A DNA stretch of 64,000 bases from Bacteroidota bacterium (GTDB lineage Bacteria > Bacteroidota > Ignavibacteria > UBA10030 > UBA6906), in NCBI GenBank assembly GCA_019637975.1, contig JAHBUR010000019.1:22500-86499 (forward strand), given 5' to 3'. The notes under the pieces were generated by a model that saw only the letters and a list, made by a program, of their open reading frames with translations, was not told where the DNA came from and did no database searches. A program made the position numbers and the translations under genes. This document shows, piece after piece, positions 51,005-57,215 of the stretch. The number at the start of each line of letters is the position of its first letter. The stretch's first letter is position 1.

Positions 51005-51694
51005 CTACTTCGCAAGAGCCTGAAGCTGCTTCAGGTTATGTACCACCATACTGCTGCGGTCAAACCCAATCAGGCCTTGTGTCTTCAGTTCGTTCAGGAC
51101 CGTCGTAACCGTTTGCCGCGAGGTTGCGGTGAGGTAAGCAATTTCTTGGTGTGAGAGGAACGAGGAAATATGGACGGTGCCTTCCTTCATCCTACCGAAG
51201 TCTTCAGCATAGCGAACAAGGAACCCGATGATTCTCTTGGTGACATCTTTGAATACCATGTCGCTTATCTTCTCTTCAAAGCGACGGAGGCGGAGTCCTA
51301 TCCACTTCGTCAGTCGGAGAGTGAACGCGGGGTTATGCATAAGGAGGGACTCGAAATCCTTCATGGTCACCGTACAGACTAGTGCGTCGTCAAGGGTCTC
51401 GGCGGCTTCGCCCCTCACGCCCTGATCGACAAGAGCAAGCTCACCAAAAATTTCTCCGGGGCCCAGCACATCCAGTATCACCTCCCTTCCATCTTCATGA
51501 AGGCGGTAGAGTTTTACATGTCCTTCTTTGAGAAAGAAGACATTGTTGGAGGGCTGTTCCGGAAAGTAGATGGGATGGTGCTTCGCAAGATGGGCCATCG
51601 AGGTCAACTTCTCGACCATTTGCATCTGAGCGTCGCTCATGCCATCTAGGACATTAATATTCTTCAGGTACCAGAGTTTGGACTTGTCTGGCAT
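51005..51694 (-). CDS. Crp/Fnr-family transcriptional regulator
   Basis: A 229-residue regulator: N-terminal cyclic-nucleotide-binding-type beta-barrel (HPIYFPEQPSNNVFFLKEGH, GPGEIFGELALVDQ), long dimer helix, and C-terminal winged helix with HQEIAYLTATSRQTVTTVLN as the recognition region. A phosphate-binding-cassette arginine may be present (GVRGEAAE), but the motif is loose. There is only one cysteine, so it is not an Fnr-type iron-sulfur sensor. ATG 51694 is preferred; GTG 51709 is an alternative. The operators at 50901-50944, directly downstream and before the redox operon, are the likely targets. Confidence 0.9.
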   Translation of the reverse strand: MPDKSKLWYLKNINVLDGMSDAQMQMVEKLTSMAHLAKHHPIYFPEQPSNNVFFLKEGHVKLYRLHEDGREVILDVLGPGEIFGELALVDQGVRGEAAETLDDALVCTVTMKDFESLLMHNPAFTLRLTKWIGLRLRRFEEKISDMVFKDVTKRIIGFLVRYAEDFGRMKEGTVHISSFLSHQEIAYLTATSRQTVTTVLNELKTQGLIGFDRSSMVVHNLKQLQALAK

Positions 51695-51731
51695 GCGCGT
51701 GTTCAACACCTATCTTGTACTTGACCGACGC

Positions 51732-51759
51732 AATGTATGCAAATGCTTTTTCTTTTCAA
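51732..51759 (-). promoter_or_regulatory. Promoter of the Crp/Fnr gene
   Basis: On the minus strand TTGAAA (51759-51754), 16-bp spacer, TACATT (51737-51732). Start near 51725, about 30 nt before ATG 51694. No copy of the TGTCG-N6-CGACA palindrome is seen here, so autoregulation is not indicated. Confidence 0.55.
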
Positions 51760-51860
51760 ATTCCGTTCTGCGGGCAGATGACCTGGTGATAGCAGAGGGT
51801 CACAGAAGAAGGCGTTCGGATACTGAGCCCGCGGCTTCACCCAAAACCTGCAGTCTTTCT

Positions 51861-51976
51861 CATTTGCCCCTTCCCTCCCCATTCATTACCATAGAACAAA
51901 ACAATTGCGAGGAGGGCATCTCATGGGTCAGGAACAGAACTCCCGGAGTATTGTGCGGCTTGCGCGCCCCGACAAG
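51861..51976 (+). repeat. Direct repeat B (acetyltransferase leader)
   Basis: 116 bp matching 48473-48591. It covers the leader, ribosome binding site and first 18 codons of the intact acetyltransferase gene. Confidence 0.9.
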
Positions 51977-52561
51977 TCTGACGCGGTGGAGGTACTCGCA
52001 CTGGCGTTTCACAACTATCCGCTGATGCGCTATGTGTTGAAGGACGCGGGGTCGGCGTACGACGAACAGTTGCGCGCCCTGATCGGCTTCTTTGTCGAGT
52101 CGAGGCTCACGCGGGACTGGCCGCTGCTCGGGGTGAGGGAAGGCGGCATGCTTGCGGCTGTCGCCGCGGCGAACAGTCCGGGCGACAAGCCGAGGCCGAA
52201 AGAGTTGCAGGAGATATACGAACGGATGACGAAGCTCATCGGGCCTGTGGCAACGGAACGGCTGGAGGAGTTCGAGCGCGTGACGGATGGTTTCGTTCCC
52301 GATACGCCGTATTACTACTTAGGCATGATCGGTGTCCGCCCCGGATTGCAGCGCGGCGGACTCGCCCGTCTGCTTCTGGACCATCTGCACGCCATGTCCG
52401 AAGCCGACCCGGTTTCAACGGGCATCTGCCTCAGCACGGAACTCCCCTCCAATGTGCCCCTGTACGAACACTTCGGCTACAAGGTTCTCGGTGACGCGGA
52501 TACCGGTGATGTTCACACGTGGGGGATGTTCAGGAAAAATGCTTCGACTCCGTCCCGATAA
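51923..52561 (+). CDS. GNAT family N-acetyltransferase
   Basis: A 212-residue acetyl-CoA-dependent acetyltransferase. N-terminal IVRLARPDKSDAVEVLALAF, middle YLGMIGVRPGLQRGGLARLL, the acetyl-CoA-binding V-x-x-x-x-Q-R-G-G-x-A motif, and C-terminal NVPLYEHFGYKVLG with the usual tyrosine. It resembles the GNAT subgroup with long insertion between strands 3 and 4 (PRPKELQEIYERMTKLIGPV). GCGAGGAGGG precedes ATG 51923. The substrate is unknown. The leader and N-terminus are duplicated 3.4 kb upstream. A hairpin terminator follows at 52698-52724. Confidence 0.88.
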   Translation: MGQEQNSRSIVRLARPDKSDAVEVLALAFHNYPLMRYVLKDAGSAYDEQLRALIGFFVESRLTRDWPLLGVREGGMLAAVAAANSPGDKPRPKELQEIYERMTKLIGPVATERLEEFERVTDGFVPDTPYYYLGMIGVRPGLQRGGLARLLLDHLHAMSEADPVSTGICLSTELPSNVPLYEHFGYKVLGDADTGDVHTWGMFRKNASTPSR

Positions 52562-52697
52562 AGAGCATGGGACTGCGCTCTGCGCCATGATGTTACTTTC
52601 TTTGAAGGGTTAAGTCCCGACGGATTCTCCCTTCCCACCACTGCCACCGATTTCGACGACGCTGATTCGTGCCTGTTCCGGAAGGATACACAAACGA

Positions 52698-52724
52698 AAC
52701 CTCCGGGGATAGCCCGGAGGTTTC
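52698..52724. terminator. Bidirectional terminator hairpin
   Basis: AAACCTCCGGG (52698-52708) and CCCGGAGGTTT (52714-52724): a perfect 11-bp stem with a 5-nt loop, lying between the converging acetyltransferase and NTF2-like genes. The T tracts are short on both sides. Confidence 0.75.
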
Positions 52725-52746
52725 CAAATGCCGCGTATTCAGAGTT

Positions 52747-53220
52747 TCAATCTTCGTCCTTCGAAGTCCGTCCGCCGTGATCGCCAATCAGTACCCACTT
52801 GTCGCCCTGTTTCATGAGAACGTCAGCCCAACGGCCGGAGCGGGTATTCTCCTTGCCTTCCGCATTTTTGGCAATCCTGACGTAGTAGTAGTTCGCAATC
52901 GCAACGTTGCCGAAGACATTAATGGAGACGGGAGTGATGTTGTATAGAATCGTCTTCTCTGTCTTGTAGTCGTGTTCAATGAACTTCCTCGCCGTCGCTT
53001 TGTTGCCCGGCATGGGCTGGCTGATTTCCCAGCCGATGTAGTTGTCGTGGAAATAGGACATGAACCCGTCGAGGTTCCCCGCGGCATCAAGAGCCCAGTA
53101 TGCTTCGACGTTTTTCCAGACTTCCTTTTGCGCCGCGTTCCATTCCTGCGCGTGCGCACCGGTTGATGCAAGCAGAACAAACGCAGCAAACGTGACAAGA
53201 ATTCTTGTGAATGTCTTCAT
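52747..53220 (-). CDS. Exported SnoaL/NTF2-like protein
   Basis: A 157-residue protein with signal peptide (FTRILVTFAAFVLLASTGAHA) and one NTF2-like cone domain: VWKNVEAYWALDAAGNLDGF, FHDNYIGWEISQPMPGNKAT and IANYYYVRIAKNAEGKENTR, ending DVLMKQGDKWVLIGDHGG. These are the DUF4440/SnoaL-type small-ligand pockets; catalytic or binding roles are both known. AGGAAACAC before ATG 53220 fixes the start. Followed upstream by another exported small protein, 68 bp away on the same strand. Confidence 0.85.
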   Translation of the reverse strand: MKTFTRILVTFAAFVLLASTGAHAQEWNAAQKEVWKNVEAYWALDAAGNLDGFMSYFHDNYIGWEISQPMPGNKATARKFIEHDYKTEKTILYNITPVSINVFGNVAIANYYYVRIAKNAEGKENTRSGRWADVLMKQGDKWVLIGDHGGRTSKDED

Positions 53221-53287
53221 GTGTTTCCTTTCGCAAAATCGTTCATGTGTTCTCTCCAAGCCCTTTCCGGCGGAGAGTCCGGGTAAC

Positions 53288-53728
53288 TCACTTCCTCAGT
53301 TTCGTCCGCTCGGAATAAATTTCATCCGAATGTTCCTCGAAGTATTTGTTCAGCATCCGGTTGAACTGACGGCGTGACTCGGCATCCTTCCAGTATTTTT
53401 CAAAGAGTTCGGTGTCCATCTTCGTGGCGGCATCAACGCTTGCCCAGTCTTTGTACTCCGTAATCCATACCAGATCGCGGTTATCCGCCCCGTACAAATG
53501 CTGCAACGCCCTCTGACTGATGATGTGGGTGTTCTTTTTCGTGACTTGCTCGTGATACACCTGCAGCAACGAATCTCGCTCTGTATTTCTTCCTCCCTCA
53601 GGCATTCTCATCTTCTGTACTGTTGCGACGAAAATGTTGTCCGCACTCTGTTCCTGCGCGGAAGCCGGATGGGCAGCGAAAAGGACCACTGCACACGCGA
53701 TTGCAAAAATGACCGGGATATGTTTCAA
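53288..53728 (-). CDS. Exported hypothetical protein with TTG start
   Basis: A 146-residue protein with signal peptide (VIFAIACAVVLFAAHPASA). The mature part (NIFVATVQKMRMPEGGRN, NTHIISQRALQHLYGADN, VWITEYKDWASVDAATKM) has the alternating strand-helix pattern of a dimeric alpha-beta barrel, like NIPSNAP/ABM proteins, but no motif fixes the family. The start is TTG at 53728: AAGGAG lies 7 bp before it and no ATG is in place. It is probably co-transcribed with the NTF2-like gene that follows. Confidence 0.72.
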   Translation of the reverse strand: MKHIPVIFAIACAVVLFAAHPASAQEQSADNIFVATVQKMRMPEGGRNTERDSLLQVYHEQVTKKNTHIISQRALQHLYGADNRDLVWITEYKDWASVDAATKMDTELFEKYWKDAESRRQFNRMLNKYFEEHSDEIYSERTKLRK

Positions 53729-54469
53729 ATGGTACTCCTTGTAGATGGTGGTTGGATTGGGTTGATTATACGGTGTTGCCTTTTACTCCTTCTTCGTTTT
53801 TAGCTTTTGGGGACCCGTCCTCAAATGGCCTGCCGTTGGCCTTTTCCCGCGAACTGCGCGCCGGAATTGAACCGGCAGGCCCGCTCATAGTGGCTTACTC
53901 CATCAAAATCAACTTACGCATATGCGCGAAGATGTTGCTTTCACTGCCATTTTTGCGAGCGAGTGCAGCCAATCGCAAAACGAATCAAACTTATGAGAAA
54001 TCGGGTTGTAGGACTTGTAGAGTTGAGAACCGGGACGACGAAGGAATGCATCAGACAGTCCGCGCGGACGAGAGCACATCAAATACTCAGAGCGAGAACC
54101 GTGCATAGATGAGAATGAGCGTGAGAAATGAAAGCAGCAGGGACCAACTGCTTCAACAAGGTATCTTCCGTCTGTTTCAAATGCAAGTATCCTGCGTCAA
54201 TTTGAAAAATATCTTTGCAGGCATGGCCGCCAAGAGAGGGACGCAGTACGCAAGAAACGGCGTTGTGCCCATTGCCCCTACGGATCATTCATTGTCGATG
54301 TCGGTAGTGGATTCGGGTGTGGAAAATGTCAACACAAATGTGAGTCAGACTCTGTGGTGGTTGCGTTCCTCCGGTTAACCCCTTCTCACTTCGAAGAGTT
54401 CTTTACGGCAACAACGGGTGACTACTCTGCGAAAGTGATTTCCGGGAGTTGCTTTGGCATATCCTTACC
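53729..54469. other. Gene-poor region with structured inverted repeat
   Basis: About 740 bp without a supported gene. GGCCTGCCG (53827-53835) and CGGCAGGCC (53873-53881) are perfect 9-bp arms 37 bp apart, and the inner GCCGGAATTGAACCGGC (53860-53876) can form a competing hairpin that looks like a tRNA T-arm. No full tRNA, tmRNA or transposase could be built from it. Short open frames here lack ribosome binding sites and recognisable motifs. Confidence 0.5.
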
Positions 54470-54840
54470 TCAAAGCGACACACTCCATTGATGTTCACGT
54501 GTTCGATCAAAAATGAGTGCCCTTCCGTAAGTTGCATGTTCAGCAGGTATCTTGGGAACTTCCCTCCGCTTGTATCGCTTGGAAGAACACAGTTTTCCTT
54601 GCCCTTTCTTTGATACCAACAATAAAATCCGGGAAGAAGCCACGGCGATCACTCAGAAGAAGCTTCACAGACCAAGGTTTTGTTTACCGGAGGTCTGACG
54701 TTGTTGAAGTCACCGGGGCTTGCTTCCTTGTGTAGCAATTTTCCCGCTTTTCGCTTACCATCAATGGCACGAAACGAACGTGCAGGACTGCCTGTTCTTT
54801 GAACATACAGCAGTGAAGTTCCCGTCCCGGACACGGACAA
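54470..54840 (-). pseudogene. Decayed C-terminal remnant of a PD-(D/E)XK-type nuclease/helicase
   Basis: Three minus-strand frames in succession give related pieces: DGKRKAGKLLHKEASPGDFN ending NNVRPPVN, then in another frame KPWSVKLLLSDRRGFFPDFIVGI, then in a third EVPKIPAEHATYGRALIFDR ending QWSVSL. The order (KPWSV, FFPDFIVG, then EHATYGRAL) resembles the C-terminus of helicase- or restriction-associated PD-(D/E)XK domains, where PDF carries the catalytic Asp. At least two frame changes, near 54680 and 54600, separate the pieces, so it is a fossil. The family assignment is from memory of the motif pattern and is tentative. Confidence 0.35.
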
Positions 54841-54876
54841 ACATCAGATTCTCATCACGGCAGAGGAGCAGTTTGT

Positions 54877-56058
54877 ATGAATTCACCGGCGAAAACGCGC
54901 ATCACTTCGCTCGATCTGCTTCGCGGCCTCGTCATGATCGTCATGGCGCTTGACCATACCCGTGACTACATTCATGCCGGTGCGTTTGTCAACGACCCGC
55001 TTGATCTCACCACGACCTCGGCCATTCTCTTCTTCACACGATGGGTCACGCATTTTTGCGCGCCCGTGTTTGTGTTTCTCGCCGGCACGTCCGTGTATCT
55101 GCAAGGGCTGCGGAAGAGTCGCGAGGAGTTGAGCGTCTTCCTCTTCAAGCGGGGTCTGTGGTTGATGTTCGTGGAGCTGGTGATTATCACGTTTGCGTGG
55201 ACGTTCGACATCTCGTACCACGTGTTTATCATGCAGGTAATCTGGGCGATCGGCGTCAGCATGTTTCTGATGGGCGTCCTCATCAGGTTGCCCTTCACGG
55301 CAATACTCGTCTCCGGTTTGTCAATTGTGTTCGGACACAATGTGTTCGACGGTATCGAAGCATCACACAGCGGATTCTGGTGGGACTTGATGCGCAACGG
55401 TTCGTTTGCGTTTCATGAGATCGGCGGCGGGCGCCAGCTTGTGATTGTTTATCCGTTCCTGCCCTGGCTCGGCGTGATGATGGCGGGATATTGCTTCGGC
55501 ACATTGTACGCGCCGTCGTTTGATCCGGCACGAAGGAAGCGATGGCTTCGCAATCTTGGTATCGCGTCGATTCTCGTGTTTACCGCGGTTCGATTTCTGA
55601 ATGTGTACGGCGATCCGAACCCGTGGACGGTGCAGGGGAATCCGTGGTTCACATTACTCTCCTTCATCAACACGCACAAGTATCCTCCATCGCTGTTGTT
55701 TCTGTTGATCACGCTGGGCCCGTCATTCTTGTTGCTCGCCGTTCTCGAGAAGAGCAACAATAGAATCACGCAGGCAATCAGCGTGTTCGGACGTGTTCCG
55801 TTCCTGTACTATGTCGTGCATCTCTATCTGCTGCATGCGATCGGCATGGCATTCTTCCTCGTGAGAGGACATTCCTTTTCGGAGGCAACTCCTGATATTT
55901 TCGGGATTCCATTCCGGTTTGTTGTGGCAGGCGAAGGGTACTCGCTTGGTATAACGTATCTTGTCTGGATTGCCGTTGTTGTTGCGCTGTACCCGTTGTG
56001 CAGGTGGTTCAGCGAGTACAAGAAGAAGAACGCGCGGTGGTGGCTAAGCTATTTGTGA
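54877..56058 (+). CDS. DUF1624/HGSNAT-like membrane protein
   Basis: A 393-residue membrane protein with about ten helices and the family start RITSLDLLRGLVMIVMALDH TRDY (the LDxLRGL and DHxRD motifs). DUF1624 proteins are bacterial relatives of heparan-alpha-glucosaminide N-acetyltransferase and acyltransferase-3 proteins, and are thought to transfer acetyl groups across the membrane onto sugars. Further family blocks are FLAGTSVYLQG and YPFLPWLGVMMAGYCFG. The start ATG 54877 lies 36 bp after the decayed gene begins on the other strand. It is 10 bp before the Rieske gene. Confidence 0.87.
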   Translation: MNSPAKTRITSLDLLRGLVMIVMALDHTRDYIHAGAFVNDPLDLTTTSAILFFTRWVTHFCAPVFVFLAGTSVYLQGLRKSREELSVFLFKRGLWLMFVELVIITFAWTFDISYHVFIMQVIWAIGVSMFLMGVLIRLPFTAILVSGLSIVFGHNVFDGIEASHSGFWWDLMRNGSFAFHEIGGGRQLVIVYPFLPWLGVMMAGYCFGTLYAPSFDPARRKRWLRNLGIASILVFTAVRFLNVYGDPNPWTVQGNPWFTLLSFINTHKYPPSLLFLLITLGPSFLLLAVLEKSNNRITQAISVFGRVPFLYYVVHLYLLHAIGMAFFLVRGHSFSEATPDIFGIPFRFVVAGEGYSLGITYLVWIAVVVALYPLCRWFSEYKKKNARWWLSYL

Positions 56059-56068
56059 AATCAAAGAC

Positions 56069-56641
56069 ATGAACGAACACCCGCATCTTCCGCCAATTAC
56101 TGCCGCCGATTTGGAAATCAGCCCGCTTGCCCGCGCGGAAACAATCCCCTCGGCGTGGTACACCGATCCTGCCTTTCACGATTTTGACAAGCACGCTGTT
56201 TTCAACCATACGTGGCACAACATCGGGCACGTTTCACGGCTCGAAAATGCCGGCAACTACATTATCGGCACAGCGGCCGGGAATCCCGTTCTGGTTGTGC
56301 GCGGACAGGCTGAAACACTGCGCGCATTCTACAACGTGTGCCGTCATCGCGGCGGCCCGCTGGCAATGGAAGACGGTTGCGGCAAAGTACTCCAGTGCAA
56401 ATACCACGGCTGGACATATCTGCTCGACGGCAGCCTGCGCGGCACACCGAAGTTCGATAGAACAGAATTGTTCGACAAGAAAGATTACGGTCTCGTTCCT
56501 CTTCATCTCGATGTGTGGGAGGGATTGGTATTTGTGAATGTTGATATGAAGGCGCCGTCCGTCGAGACGTTCTTCAAAGGAATTCCCGAACGCATCGCCC
56601 CGATCTCTCTCTCTCCAAAAAGAAGTTCTACAGACGCATAG
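56069..56641 (+). CDS. Rieske non-haem iron oxygenase alpha subunit, N-terminal part (frameshifted)
   Basis: First part of an aromatic-ring-hydroxylating-dioxygenase-type gene. It carries the complete Rieske [2Fe-2S] domain: CRHRGGPLAMEDGCGKVLQC with C91, H93, C110 and H113 as ligands, then KYHGWTYLLDGSL. The frame runs out at a premature stop (56639-56641) just after a (CT)5 and A5 tract. The catalytic domain continues in a different frame from about 56609. As read, the product would lack the mononuclear iron site. Family members hydroxylate aromatic, choline- or carnitine-type substrates; the choline/carnitine group is the closest by motif feel, which is uncertain. Confidence 0.8.
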   Translation: MNEHPHLPPITAADLEISPLARAETIPSAWYTDPAFHDFDKHAVFNHTWHNIGHVSRLENAGNYIIGTAAGNPVLVVRGQAETLRAFYNVCRHRGGPLAMEDGCGKVLQCKYHGWTYLLDGSLRGTPKFDRTELFDKKDYGLVPLHLDVWEGLVFVNVDMKAPSVETFFKGIPERIAPISLSPKRSSTDA

Positions 56642-56667
56642 CATATAACGTTCGCTGCAACTGGAAG

Positions 56668-57177
56668 GTGTATGTTGACAACTATCTTGAGGGCTACCAC
56701 CTTCCGTTCGTACATCCGGAATTGTGCAATCTTCTCGACTTCCAACAGTACATCACCGAAACATACGATTGGCATTCGTTCCAATACAGCCCGATTCAGC
56801 AGCGGCAAAACATCTACGGCGAAGCAGGAGAGATGGCGTACTACTACTTCGTCTGGCCGAACTTCATGCTGAACATCCTGCCCGATCGACTGCAAACGAA
56901 CCTCGTGCTGCCCGACAGCCACGACCGGTGTACTGTTCTGTTCGATTACTACTACGACGACGTACAATCGGCCGAAGCCGGGAAACGCGCCGAGGCAGAC
57001 ATTGAGTACAGCCACAAGATTCAGTTGGAAGATATTGAGATTTGCGAGCATGTACAGAGGGGACTGGCGTCGAACGCCTACGATAAGGGCCGATTTTCGG
57101 TGGAGTTCGAGAATGCCGTGCATCATTTTCAAGCATTGCTGAAAAGGGCATACCGCGAAGCGCTGAACGGCCGTTGA
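56668..57177 (+). CDS. Rieske oxygenase alpha subunit, C-terminal catalytic part (frameshifted)
   Basis: Carries the catalytic domain in the frame shifted by -1 relative to the N-terminal part. The mononuclear iron motif is YVDNYLEGYHLPFVHPEL, with the two histidines of the 2-His-1-carboxylate triad and the bridging Asp/Glu region; the later EDIEICEHVQRGLASNAYDK supplies the third ligand region. The open frame extends back to about 56609 (KKFYRRIAYNVRCNWKVYVD), so the listed ATG is only the first methionine, not a likely true start. No ribosome binding site precedes it. Confidence 0.75.
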   Translation: MYVDNYLEGYHLPFVHPELCNLLDFQQYITETYDWHSFQYSPIQQRQNIYGEAGEMAYYYFVWPNFMLNILPDRLQTNLVLPDSHDRCTVLFDYYYDDVQSAEAGKRAEADIEYSHKIQLEDIEICEHVQRGLASNAYDKGRFSVEFENAVHHFQALLKRAYREALNGR

Positions 57178-57215
57178 TCCCTACAATTCGGGATGAGACT
57201 GAAGAGTTGACTTGT

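Noticed and set aside
53850..53880. Possible tRNA gene from the T-arm-like hairpin
   Set aside because: No acceptor stem, D-arm or anticodon stem can be formed around it on either strand, and no CCA is at the expected place.
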